A stretch of DNA of 64,000 bases, taken from contig JAFMHB010000009.1 of assembly GCA_017854795.1 (NCBI GenBank), forward strand, positions 1 through 64,000, in the 5' to 3' direction. Each line of letters opens with the position of its first letter. Position 1 is the first letter of the stretch. Positions 1 through 7,886 of this stretch are shown piece by piece. The DNA comes from Candidatus Nanopelagicales bacterium (lineage in GTDB: Bacteria > Actinomycetota > Actinomycetes > S36-B12). Below the pieces are notes generated by a model. The model made no database searches, was not told the DNA's origin, and saw only the letters and a program-made list of their open reading frames with translations. Made by a program: the position numbers and the translations under genes.

Positions 1-644
1 CCACCTCGAAGAACTGTGATGGAATCAGCGATCGCAATTGCTTCCTTGAGTTTGTGGGTGATAAAAATAATTGTTGCTCCACGCGATTTGAGTTCGGCGA
101 CTATCCCAAAAAACTCAATTACTTCCTGCGGGGTGAGAACTGCAGTTGGTTCGTCAAACACCAGTATTTTGGCACCACGCAACAGCACTTTAATGATTTC
201 AACGCGCTGTTGAATACCAACAGCAAGGTCCTCGATTTTTGCCTTGGGGTCAACAGCGAGGCCGTACTTTTGTGAGATCTCTTGAACCTCTTTATTAGCC
301 CTTTTTGTATTGAGAACATTTCCCAGAACAGTGGGCTCCACGCCAAGAACGACGTTCTCAGCAACGGTGAAAACCGGTACCAGCATGAAGTGCTGATGCA
401 CCATCCCAATCCCAGCCTTGATCGCCTCACCTGGGTCGTGGAATTTCTGAACCACGCCGTCGAGAATGATCTCGCCAGAATCTGGACGGTAAATGCCCGA
501 AAGAATATTCATGAGGGTGCTTTTGCCCGCACCATTCTCACCGATCAGTGCCAGGACTTGACCAGAGTGCGCCGTGAGGGAAACGTTGTCATTGGCTAAA
601 ACACCGGGGAACGCTTTGGTAATTCCGCGCAGTTCCAATTCCAC
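1..644 (-). CDS. BMP-type sugar/nucleoside ABC transporter, ATP-binding subunit (3' end outside window)
   Basis: ATPase of an ABC importer, most likely taking up nucleosides with the lipoprotein encoded just upstream. About 214 N-terminal residues are visible. Walker A is GENGAGKST (residues 35-43), the Q-loop region reads GMVHQHFMLVP, the signature-like stretch is LAVGIQQRVEI (near 140), Walker B is ILVFDEPT and the H-loop is FITHKL. This combination is typical of the two-domain RbsA/NupA-type ATPases paired with Bmp proteins, so a second ATPase half and permeases probably follow outside the window. The start is GTG at 644, with an ACTCCT complement (AGGAGT) 8 nt upstream. An ATG at 651 is out of frame. 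Confidence 0.92.
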   Translation of the reverse strand, partial: MELELRGITKAFPGVLANDNVSLTAHSGQVLALIGENGAGKSTLMNILSGIYRPDSGEIILDGVVQKFHDPGEAIKAGIGMVHQHFMLVPVFTVAENVVLGVEPTVLGNVLNTKRANKEVQEISQKYGLAVDPKAKIEDLAVGIQQRVEIIKVLLRGAKILVFDEPTAVLTPQEVIEFFGIVAELKSRGATIIFITHKLKEAIAIADSITVLRG

Positions 645-782
645 GACCCATTACTCCTAGCGTTGAGTTCCAGCATTGATGTTCATCATGTGTCTTCGAT
701 TTTGGTGTAATCGACTTCCATGTTTTTTTACTGTGAATCTGCCATCTTCGACGGACTTGATTCTACTGCCTTAACACGGAAG

Positions 783-806
783 AGGGGCCTGATTTCTCAG
801 ACCCCT
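783..806 (-). terminator. Hairpin between bmp lipoprotein and ABC ATPase genes
   Basis: A 10-bp stem (AGGGGTCTGA / TCAGGCCCCT on the minus strand, one G-U pair) closes a GAAA loop. There is no clear U-tract. It more likely lowers read-through, or protects the 3' end of the abundant binding-protein mRNA, than fully terminates. Confidence 0.6.
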
Positions 807-839
807 CAACTACGTGCAGATTACTGAAGTAACCCTTGA

Positions 840-1961
840 TTAACCCTTGACGCTGATCGACCCGTCGATAACACCGGCTTTGATCGTGTCGAGTTGAGTT
901 TTGAGGTCAGCCGAGACAGCGGCATCCATGTCATGGAATGGTGCAATGGAAACTCCACCATTTTCCAAAGTTCCCACGGTTACGCCACCTTCAAAGGTTC
1001 CGTCAACGACGGCCTGGATTGCATTGAATGTCGTGACATCCATTTGCTTGAGCACTGATGTCAAGTAGACGCCCGAGTTCGCGGTGTCTGACTCGAACTG
1101 ATCGCTGTCAACGCCAATGATCATGAGCTTGTCGGTGCCAAGTTCACTTGCGAGTGCTGCAGAGCCAAGACCAACGGGTCCTGCCACTGGCATCACAATG
1201 TCAGCGCCTTCGTCGACCAAGTTCTGGGCGAATGTGCGACCGTCATCGAGTGACTCAAAGTTCTCGGTGAACAGACCGGACTGTGCTGCGGGATCCCAAC
1301 CAAGAACCTCAACATTGGTTCCATTGTCAGCGTTGTACTTCTGAACGCCGTAGTAGAAACCGTCCATGAAGATGGTTACTGGCGGAATGTTGACGCCACC
1401 GAATGTGCCAACCTTGCCAGTCTTGGTTGTACCAGCAGCGAGGTAGCCAGCAAGGAATGCGGCTTCATCGGTGTTGAAAACCTGACCGAGAACGTTGTTG
1501 TTGGTGATCTCACCGTCTGCGTAGGCGTAGTCAACGATGGTGAAGGGAATGTCTGGGTTGGCATTTGCCGCTTCCTTGGTTGCGTCGCCGAGCAAGAAGC
1601 CGACGGTCACGATGACACTGCAACCCTGGTCAACAAATGACTGCAGGTTCGGTGCGTAATCGGTCTCAGCCTGTGACTCAAGAACGATTGCCTCAACACC
1701 GAGTTGATCAGCGGCATCTGTTACACCCTTGTACGCCTTTTGATTGAAGCCCTTGTCGTCAACGCCACCAACGTCGGTGACTTCACAAGCCTTGAGTCCG
1801 GCACCGGGAAGCGCATCCGTTACAGCTTCATCGGTTGCTGATTCAGCTGCTGACTCGCTTGCGGTAGCAGCCGTGTCTGTTGAATCACTCGAGCTGCAAC
1901 CTGCCAGCGCGAGGGCAGCAACGGTAAGGACCGCGCCTGCCATCTTTAGATTGGTTCTCAA
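840..1961 (-). CDS. BMP family ABC transporter substrate-binding lipoprotein
   Basis: Extracellular binding protein of the BmpA/Med/PnrA family, whose studied members bind purine nucleosides. The 373-residue product starts with a lipoprotein signal (hydrophobic run, then LALAGC lipobox with Cys near residue 22), a Ser/Thr/Ala/Glu linker, and then the family opening CEVTDVGGVDDKGFNQ. VMPVAGPVGLGSA and IIGVDSDQF match the ligand-binding lobes. The start is TTG at 1961 with GAGGAGAT just upstream; an ATG at 1943 would leave a short n-region. It lies downstream of the nucleoside hydrolase and upstream of the ATPase gene, supporting nucleoside or nucleoside-analogue uptake. The exact ligand cannot be read from the sequence. 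Confidence 0.9.
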   Translation of the reverse strand: MRTNLKMAGAVLTVAALALAGCSSSDSTDTAATASESAAESATDEAVTDALPGAGLKACEVTDVGGVDDKGFNQKAYKGVTDAADQLGVEAIVLESQAETDYAPNLQSFVDQGCSVIVTVGFLLGDATKEAANANPDIPFTIVDYAYADGEITNNNVLGQVFNTDEAAFLAGYLAAGTTKTGKVGTFGGVNIPPVTIFMDGFYYGVQKYNADNGTNVEVLGWDPAAQSGLFTENFESLDDGRTFAQNLVDEGADIVMPVAGPVGLGSAALASELGTDKLMIIGVDSDQFESDTANSGVYLTSVLKQMDVTTFNAIQAVVDGTFEGGVTVGTLENGGVSIAPFHDMDAAVSADLKTQLDTIKAGVIDGSISVKG

Positions 1962-2046
1962 TGTATCTCCTCGTATTCGACCCGATCTTGTGAACCGGGT
2001 TGTGAGCCCGAATATCCATTCGGGTCGTTCAGCAAATCTTACTGCG

Positions 2047-2994
2047 CTAGTTGGCTGAGAGGCTGGTCAGATACTGCATCAAAAGGGTAACGAATCGGCC
2101 ACGATCAATACCTGTGCCGACCGTTACATTCGCTGGCCGATCTGTAACGCCATACACATCAACCACCGTTCGACCCAAAGTAAGTTCACTAATTGTTTCC
2201 ACTGTGACATTTGTGAAAATTGTTGTCAGGAGTGACGGGTCAATAAGATGAGCAATCGTTACTGCGTCGTGGATAGGCGCTCCCGGCCAGTCGAATCGTT
2301 TCTGGTGAAATTCGACGAAATGGTCGAGTAGCTCGGCAACGAAGTCCTCACACTCCCCCTGTCCTCGCAAAGCTTCGGCGTGTGAGTCATCGAGCCAAGC
2401 CTGATGGGTTACCTCAAGTCCGATCATGGTGAGTTGTAGCCCCGAAGTCATAACAATTTGGGCTGCCTCGGGGTCGACCAAAATATTAAATTCAGCTGCC
2501 GGTGTCCAGTTGCCTAATTCAATAGCTCCACCCATAAAAACTATTTGTTTAATTTTGTGGTGCAAGTGCTTTAGTTCAGTAACGACGTCAGCCATGTTGG
2601 TTAGTGGTCCGGTTGCAACGAGTGTGATTGGTTCGATCTCATTCTCCAGGACATTTTCGATGTAACTCAGTGCGTTAGCACCATTCGCAGATCTGGTTGG
2701 TGCGTTCGGCACAGGGCCATCAAGTCCGCCATCCCCATGCATTGATGCGGCCGTTCGCAATTCGCGAAAAAGTGGAGCTGCCCTTCCCGAGTGAACCGGG
2801 ATATCAGGCCGATTCACCATGTCTAAAACAATCAGCGCATTGCGGGTCGTGTTTTCAAGAAGTGAGTTGCCGGCGACCGTAGTAACTCCAACGAGTTCTA
2901 TTTCAGAGCTAGCAGTTGCCAACATAATGGCAATTGCGTCGTCATGTCCGGGGTCACAATCTAACAATATTCGCGCAGGCACGCGGTCAAGCAT
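2047..2994 (-). CDS. Inosine/uridine-preferring nucleoside hydrolase family protein
   Basis: Hydrolyses the N-glycosidic bond of (deoxy)ribonucleosides to base plus sugar. The family calcium/ribose motif DCDPGHDDAIAIMLA lies at the N-terminus (residues 12-26), followed by GVTTVAGNS, LVATGPLTN, FMGGA and a HDAVTIAHLIDP motif that carries the C-terminal Asp. Its length (about 315 residues) is normal for the family. I take ATG at 2994, 7 nt behind the stop of the upstream amidohydrolase, so translational coupling is likely. A TTG at 3018 would overlap that gene. In this operon it would finish the breakdown of nucleosides produced by the deaminase or imported by the BMP transporter. Confidence 0.9.
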   Translation of the reverse strand: MLDRVPARILLDCDPGHDDAIAIMLATASSEIELVGVTTVAGNSLLENTTRNALIVLDMVNRPDIPVHSGRAAPLFRELRTAASMHGDGGLDGPVPNAPTRSANGANALSYIENVLENEIEPITLVATGPLTNMADVVTELKHLHHKIKQIVFMGGAIELGNWTPAAEFNILVDPEAAQIVMTSGLQLTMIGLEVTHQAWLDDSHAEALRGQGECEDFVAELLDHFVEFHQKRFDWPGAPIHDAVTIAHLIDPSLLTTIFTNVTVETISELTLGRTVVDVYGVTDRPANVTVGTGIDRGRFVTLLMQYLTSLSAN

Positions 2995-3001
2995 AAACTT
3001 A

Positions 3002-4306
3002 TTACGCCAAGTGTCCAACGTGGGTGAGCGCTGAACTCATGATTTCCTGGGGATCAACTTTAGTGGGTCGACGATTGTCAACAACATGTTCACCAGCGAC
3101 AAAAACATGACGAACATCAGCTCGACCGGCGCTGAAAACAATTGTGGTAAACGGATCATGGATTGGAATCAAGTGTGGTTCATCCAAAGTAATGCAAGTG
3201 ATGTCGGCCTCTTTACCTACTTCCAATGAACCAATTCGCTCCGACATCCCTAAGGCCGTGGCTCCGTCAATTGTCGCGGCCCGAACAATCTCCAAAGCGG
3301 AAATTGCGGCGGGATCACCGCTCACCAATCGGGCTAGATTGACAGCCAGTCGCATCACGGCAAACATGTCAAGGTCATTACTTGAAGAAGAACCGTCCGA
3401 ACCAAGCCCAACAGTGATTCCGTCTTTGCGGTATTGAACCAAGTCCGCCGCACCGCTCGCCAATTTCAGATTAGATCCTGGGCAATGCGCAATGCAACCG
3501 CCCTTAGCTGCAATTAGAAGGCGTTCAGATTCGACTAAGTGAACACCGTGTGCAAGGACTGGCCTGAGGTCAAGAATCCCAGTCACGTCCAGTAAATGTG
3601 TGGGTCTTTCTCCATGGGCATTGACGGTGTCTTCATTCTCCGAGACATTTTCGGAAGCATGAACGGTAATAATCGCCCCTTGCTCAACAGCGAGTTCGGC
3701 AACTTCTCTCAAGTTTTCCGGGGACACGGTCAAAGGGGCATGCGGTGTCAACGTAAGTGGTACATAGGGCCCGCCAATCTCACGCAAGGTTTCCGGCCAG
3801 TCATGCGCCAATTCCATCCGCTCACTCCACGTCAGATTGTCCGGTCCGGGGAATGAGAAAAATACGGGACCCGTTACGTGACGCAACCCCACCTCAACCG
3901 CCCCACGGTGATTAGCAGCAGGGTGTAGGTACATATCTAATGCTGTTGTTGTGCCGGCTAGCAGAGATTCCAATGCGCCAAGACGAGCACCAATATATGT
4001 TCCCTCAGCATCCATGATCCGGGCTTCCTCCGCCCACACTAATTCCAAGAATCCCTGAAGATCAACATTTTCTGCGACACCGCGCAAAAGGGTCATGGGT
4101 AAATGCGTATGGAGATTGATCAAGCCGGGCATAATCAATTGGTCGGTGAGGTCAATCACGCGTGCTTGCGGGTACCGCTCTTTCACTTCCTGCGCGGGTC
4201 CCAGGTCAACAATTTTTGAGTCCTGGATCACCAGTGATGCATTCTCCAACACGGTATCGTGCGAATCACAGGTCACGACATAGCGAACATTATGCAAAAT
4301 TATCAT
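3002..4306 (-). CDS. Amidohydrolase, SAH/MTA/5'-deoxyadenosine deaminase family
   Basis: Metal-dependent deaminase of the MtaD/DadD/SsnA branch of the amidohydrolase superfamily. Family members convert adenosine-containing thioethers (SAH, MTA) or 5'-deoxyadenosine to the inosine analogue and ammonia. Metal ligands are visible: HTHLPMTLLRG (His66, His68), VHASEN, LAHGVHL and GLGSDGSSSSN with the catalytic Asp. HAPLTVSPE and AHCPGSNLKLASG are also family hallmarks. The 434-residue length is typical. ATG at 4306 has GGAGA 9 nt upstream, and the preceding MTA-phosphorylase-like gene ends 15 nt before. Which nucleoside is preferred cannot be decided by motif alone. Confidence 0.87.
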   Translation of the reverse strand: MIILHNVRYVVTCDSHDTVLENASLVIQDSKIVDLGPAQEVKERYPQARVIDLTDQLIMPGLINLHTHLPMTLLRGVAENVDLQGFLELVWAEEARIMDAEGTYIGARLGALESLLAGTTTALDMYLHPAANHRGAVEVGLRHVTGPVFFSFPGPDNLTWSERMELAHDWPETLREIGGPYVPLTLTPHAPLTVSPENLREVAELAVEQGAIITVHASENVSENEDTVNAHGERPTHLLDVTGILDLRPVLAHGVHLVESERLLIAAKGGCIAHCPGSNLKLASGAADLVQYRKDGITVGLGSDGSSSSNDLDMFAVMRLAVNLARLVSGDPAAISALEIVRAATIDGATALGMSERIGSLEVGKEADITCITLDEPHLIPIHDPFTTIVFSAGRADVRHVFVAGEHVVDNRRPTKVDPQEIMSSALTHVGHLA

Positions 4307-4320
4307 TCGTGGTTTTCTCC

Positions 4321-5073
4321 CTAATCCTGAACAAAAACTAACGAATGTGCCGCGTGGGAAAGGATCCTTTTGACTGTCTCAGCTCCATGCTCAATAACTA
4401 GGTTGATGTCTTCAATGGTCACCGGCTTAGTTCCCAGGCCAGTTGCTGGATTAACCACCAGTGAAATGCATGCGTAAGGGATTCCTAGTTCATTAGCTAG
4501 AACAACTTCAGGAACAACGGTCATACCTGCAACCGTGACACCCATTCCCATCGCAGCACGAATTTCCGCGCGGGTCTCAAATCGCGGACCTTCGAATGCA
4601 CCATAAATACCCGTCGTCACGACCGGAACCATTGCCAGTTTGCACGCGTTGATCCAGACCTGTCGCAGACGCTGATCAAATGGTTCCCCCATATCGGCAT
4701 GTACGACACCCTGGGCTGTTGTCCCGTCAAAAAAGGTATTCACCCTCGACTTGGTGAAGTCAATAAAGTCATCAACAACAACCAAATCACCCGACTTGGG
4801 ACCCAGCCCTCCGACGACATTGATTGCGAGAATTTCCGAAACACCAAGTTCATGCATTGCTGCAATATTGGCTCGATAGTTCACCAGGTGGGGCGGGATT
4901 TTATGGTCCACCCCGTGGCGGGAAAGAAATATCGTTTTTCGACCATGAAGAATGCCCTTCACACACCTTGCAGCTCCATAAGGGGTTTCAACAACAAGGA
5001 GTTCGTGCTCGCTCAACTCCGGGAGTTCATAGAAACCCGTACCAGCAATAACACCCAGTGCAGCTTGGTTCAT
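4321..5073 (-). CDS. mtnP: S-methyl-5'-thioadenosine phosphorylase family protein (MTAP/PNP)
   Basis: Phosphorolysis of MTA (and, in some members, 5'-deoxyadenosine or 6-oxopurine nucleosides) to base and sugar-1-phosphate. The family motifs are intact: IAGTGFYELPEL at the N-terminus, SRHGVDHKIPPHLVNYRANI (phosphate and sugar site), NVVGGLGPKSGDLVVVDDFID, EGPRFETRAEIR, GMTVVPEVVLANELG and a C-terminal ATGLGTKP stretch. The 250 residues are slightly short, as in bacterial MTIP/MTAP-II proteins. It starts 15 nt behind the acyl-CoA mutase stop and precedes the deaminase, so it belongs to one transcription unit with both. A 6-oxopurine (MTI) preference is equally possible because a deaminase follows. 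Confidence 0.88.
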   Translation of the reverse strand: MNQAALGVIAGTGFYELPELSEHELLVVETPYGAARCVKGILHGRKTIFLSRHGVDHKIPPHLVNYRANIAAMHELGVSEILAINVVGGLGPKSGDLVVVDDFIDFTKSRVNTFFDGTTAQGVVHADMGEPFDQRLRQVWINACKLAMVPVVTTGIYGAFEGPRFETRAEIRAAMGMGVTVAGMTVVPEVVLANELGIPYACISLVVNPATGLGTKPVTIEDINLVIEHGAETVKRILSHAAHSLVFVQD

Positions 5074-5088
5074 GGAGATTTATCCACT

Positions 5089-6675
5089 CTAGAAAAAGAC
5101 CCGGGGCTGGTACTTGCCCCAGACAGCGCGTAGGGCATCAGATACCTCACCCACCGTTGCCCTGGCCTTAAGGGCTTCCTTCATGGGGTACAACAAATTT
5201 GCGTCGCTTTGGGCTGCCTCGGTAATCGCGGCTAGGCATCTGTCCACTTCAGCATTGTCACGGTTGGCTCGAAGAGTTGTGAGACGTTCACATTGCTCGG
5301 CTTCAATCAAAGGATTAACGCGAAGTGGTTCGTAATGATCCTCTTCACTGATCGTGTATTTATTAACCCCAACCACAATGCGCTCACCTGAATCGATTTC
5401 TTGAGCGATTGTATACGCGGTGTTTTCGATTTCCATTTTTTGAAAGCCTTGCTCAATCGCAGAAACCGCACCACCCCGCACCTCGATTTGTTCAATCAAC
5501 TCAAGGGCTTGAGCTTCCACTTCGTCGGTCAAGCTCTCAACAACGTAGGAACCGGCAAATGGATCAACGGTTGCGGTGACATCAGTTTCATATGCGAGCA
5601 CCTGTTGGGTTCGTAACGCTAGACGCGCAGCCTTCTCCGTTGGGAGAGCAATTGCCTCGTCGTAGGAATTCGTGTGAAGTGACTGTGTTCCGCCCAGAAC
5701 TGCTGCAAGCCCCTGCACCGCCACACGAACCAAGTTCACTTCCGGTTGCTGGGCGGTGAGTTGCACACCAGCGGTCTGAGTGTGAAAGCGCAGCATGAGT
5801 GACTTTGGATTTTTCGCCCCGAATTCATCGCGCATGATTCGCGCCCACATGCGCCGTGCCGCACGGAACTTGGCTACCTCTTCAAGGAAGCTTGTTCGCG
5901 AAACAAAGAAAAAAGCGAGACGTGGTGCGAAGTCGTCAACGTCTAGACCAGCGTCAATTGCCGCTTGGACATAGGCCTTTCCATTGGAGAGGGTAAATGC
6001 AATCTCCTGCGCAGGGTTAGCTCCTGCCTCCGCCATGTGGTAACCCGAAATCGAGATCGTGTTCCAATTAGGAAGTTCCGCTTTACAGTAGGCGAAAATA
6101 TCCGTGATCAAACGTAGCGATTGTTGTGGCGGGTATATATAGGTGCCACGGGCAATGTATTCCTTCAAAATATCGTTTTGAATTGTTCCATTGAGTTGGC
6201 TTGAATCAAGGCCATTTTCTTCTGCGACCAACTGGTACATCAGCAATAAAATCGCTGCGGGCGCATTGATGGTCATTGATGTCGAAACTGAGTCAAGTGG
6301 AATGTCTCTAAAAAGAGTGTGCATATCCTCGATTGAGTCAATGGCCACACCCACTTTGCCTACCTCGCCATGTGCAAGTGAACTATCGGAATCCATGCCC
6401 ATTTGTGTGGGTAGATCAAATGCAACAGACAGGCCGGTCGTGCCCGCAGCCAGTAATTGCCGGTAACGCTCATTGGATTCAGCCGCCGTGCCGAAACCTG
6501 CGTACTGCCGCATTGTCCACGGACGCCCGGTGTACATGCTGGGGTAAACACCTCGCGTGTAGGGGAATTCACCCGGTTCCGCCAATTCGGTGGCCACATC
6601 AAAGTCAGCTAAATCTGACGAGTTGTAGACCTTCTTGATCTCAAATCCTGATTCACTCATTCGCTGTTCTGGCAT
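5089..6675 (-). CDS. Adenosylcobalamin-dependent methylmalonyl-CoA mutase family protein, large (catalytic) subunit
   Basis: Catalytic TIM-barrel subunit of a two-protein acyl-CoA mutase; the B12-binding domain is missing here and is encoded separately at 26523. Motifs are [64 protein letters not shown] and [14 protein letters not shown]. Tyr58, Arg176 and His213 align by exact spacing with Tyr89, Arg207 and His244 of the Propionibacterium enzyme. Tyr and Arg point to methylmalonyl-CoA rather than isobutyryl-CoA, where Phe and Gln are found. The 528-residue length and overall sequence resemble split mutases. ATG 6675 lies 6 nt behind TAGGCT and is probably leaderless; ATG 6660 is the alternative. 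It heads the nucleoside-salvage operon. Confidence 0.9.
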   Translation of the reverse strand: MPEQRMSESGFEIKKVYNSSDLADFDVATELAEPGEFPYTRGVYPSMYTGRPWTMRQYAGFGTAAESNERYRQLLAAGTTGLSVAFDLPTQMGMDSDSSLAHGEVGKVGVAIDSIEDMHTLFRDIPLDSVSTSMTINAPAAILLLMYQLVAEENGLDSSQLNGTIQNDILKEYIARGTYIYPPQQSLRLITDIFAYCKAELPNWNTISISGYHMAEAGANPAQEIAFTLSNGKAYVQAAIDAGLDVDDFAPRLAFFFVSRTSFLEEVAKFRAARRMWARIMRDEFGAKNPKSLMLRFHTQTAGVQLTAQQPEVNLVRVAVQGLAAVLGGTQSLHTNSYDEAIALPTEKAARLALRTQQVLAYETDVTATVDPFAGSYVVESLTDEVEAQALELIEQIEVRGGAVSAIEQGFQKMEIENTAYTIAQEIDSGERIVVGVNKYTISEEDHYEPLRVNPLIEAEQCERLTTLRANRDNAEVDRCLAAITEAAQSDANLLYPMKEALKARATVGEVSDALRAVWGKYQPRVFF

Positions 6676-6681
6676 GGGAGC

Positions 6682-6687
6682 AGCCTA
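6682..6687 (-). promoter_or_regulatory. Putative -10 box of leaderless mutase transcript
   Basis: TAGGCT on the minus strand ends 6 nt before the ATG at 6675, so transcription would begin at the start codon. No good Shine-Dalgarno sequence is present. Confidence 0.5.
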
Positions 6688-6704
6688 GGGCCATCGAATT
6701 TTCT

Positions 6705-6734
6705 GGCTCACCAATGTTGTCCCTATTGTGAGCC
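6705..6734. promoter_or_regulatory. Imperfect inverted repeat upstream of mutase operon
   Basis: GGCTCACCAAT and ATTGTGAGCC are complementary except for one bulged C, with a 9-nt spacer. It lies 18 nt above the putative -10 box, in the -35 region, so it is placed like an operator. Confidence 0.4.
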
Positions 6735-6966
6735 TCACTATTTCATTGGGAAGTTCATGTGCAAAAAATGGGCAATTGCTAGCCAACAATCGCCTCCAGC
6801 AGCAATTGAGCCCCATTCGGGGTGAAGACTGTGGTCGACACTGCATGTTTTTTCGCGAGGCCAAGATCACACTGCCGGTCTTTGGATCCGATGGGCTGAT
6901 TGTGGAGGGAAGGACTAACCTTGTCTCTGAGGACGCGCCCTAAACGTAAAGGTGCACCACATATAT

Positions 6967-7014
6967 ATAAGGCATACGTACACGATATACATAAGGCATA
7001 CGTGCACGCACGAC
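6967..7014. repeat. Two tandem 24-nt direct repeats upstream of sdhC
   Basis: Copies at 6967-6990 and 6991-7014 share 19 of 24 positions, including the block ATAAGGCATACGT and a following CACG. The second copy contains the perfect palindrome CGTGCACG (7001-7008). The repeats end 20 nt before the sdhC start, so they would act as operator or promoter repeats, or in the 5' leader. Confidence 0.6.
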
Positions 7015-7033
7015 TCGTAATCGACCGGATGGG

Positions 7034-7465
7034 ATGGCAGACGTGTCAGTAAAAACACCAGGGTTCTCGCTTCGAGCAACCCCAATTGGCACCCTTTATC
7101 GGGGTGGCGAGGGCATGTGGACGTGGGTTCTCCACCGAATTACCGGCGTTTCGGTCTTTTTCTTCCTATTCGTTCACGTTTTGGACACCGCCCTGGTCCG
7201 GGTTTCACCCGCTGCCTATGACGAAATCATTGCCACATACAAGACGCCGATCGTCAATTTACTTGAAGTTGGGTTAGTCGGAGCAGTTCTCTTTCATGCC
7301 TTTAATGGCGTCCGAATCATTCTCATTGATTTCTGGTCTAAAGGACCGCGTTATCAGCGCCAAATGACCTGGGTAATCGCTGCTATCTGGCTTCTGGTCA
7401 TGATCCCCGGCATCTATTTCATGATGATCCACACAATTGACGCACTCTTTGGGAGCACATCATGA
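7034..7465 (+). CDS. sdhC: Succinate dehydrogenase cytochrome b556 subunit
   Basis: Membrane anchor of complex II that binds heme b and quinone with SdhD. Three membrane helices are visible (about residues 38-60, 80-100 and 112-132). WVLHRITGVSVFFFLFVHVLD carries the conserved H-R-x-TG signature and a likely heme-ligand His, and LFHAFNGVRIILIDF matches the second family motif. It is 143 residues long, as expected. ATG 7034 follows a GGATGGG stretch. Its stop overlaps the sdhD start by 4 nt (ATGA). It is the first gene of sdhCDAB. Confidence 0.95.
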   Translation: MADVSVKTPGFSLRATPIGTLYRGGEGMWTWVLHRITGVSVFFFLFVHVLDTALVRVSPAAYDEIIATYKTPIVNLLEVGLVGAVLFHAFNGVRIILIDFWSKGPRYQRQMTWVIAAIWLLVMIPGIYFMMIHTIDALFGSTS

Positions 7466-7863
7466 GTACTTCAGTCTTCGCCCCACGCTCGGGCTCACGC
7501 AATAAGCAGCGCAGCAACTTCGAACTGTATGGCTGGCTGTTCATGCGGGTTTCCGGGATCATCCTGATTTTCTTGGTCCTGGGCCACCTGTTCATCATGA
7601 ATATTCTTGACGGCGGAGTACAGCGAATTAACTTCGCTTTCGTCGCTGGTCGCTGGTCGAGCCCGTTCTGGCAAATCTGGGATTTATCGATGCTCTGGCT
7701 GGCACTCCTGCACGGTGGTAACGGGATGCGCACGATCATCAACGACTACGCCGAGCGAGATCAGACCCGGTTCTGGCTCAAGATGTTGCTGTATGTCTCA
7801 ACCGCCTTCATTATTGGGCTAGGCACTCTCGTAATTTTCACTTTTGATGCATCCATCGGCTAG
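7462..7863 (+). CDS. sdhD: Succinate dehydrogenase hydrophobic membrane anchor subunit
   Basis: Second membrane anchor of complex II. It has three predicted helices (about residues 27-47, 73-91 and 105-128). FELYGWLFMRVSGIILIFLVLGHLFIM holds the conserved Arg-Ser/Val-Gly and His positions, and LHGGNGMRTIINDY matches the family loop. The 133 residues are typical of actinobacterial SdhD. Start and sdhC stop overlap in ATGA, so translation is coupled. sdhA follows after 23 nt with its own AAGGAG. Confidence 0.92.
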   Translation: MSTSVFAPRSGSRNKQRSNFELYGWLFMRVSGIILIFLVLGHLFIMNILDGGVQRINFAFVAGRWSSPFWQIWDLSMLWLALLHGGNGMRTIINDYAERDQTRFWLKMLLYVSTAFIIGLGTLVIFTFDASIG

Positions 7864-7886
7864 TTTGAAGGACTAAGGAGATATCC

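Larger units (their letters stand above)
6676..7033. other. Divergent intergenic region between mutase operon and sdhCDAB (358 nt)
   Basis: No convincing gene. It holds the -10 box and inverted repeat of the mutase operon on the left, an AT-rich run (ATATATATAA, 6961-6970) and two tandem 24-nt repeats directly in front of sdhC on the right. A 71-codon reading frame at 6728-6943 has no recognisable product and no Shine-Dalgarno sequence. Confidence 0.7.

Noticed and set aside
119-430. Plus/minus reading frames opposite the ABC ATPase gene
   Set aside because: The ATPase frame carries Walker A, signature and Walker B motifs; the others are shadows.
6728-6943. A 71-codon plus-strand reading frame in the mutase-sdhC gap
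   Set aside because: No ribosome site, no family resemblance, odd composition, and it overlaps likely control sequences.
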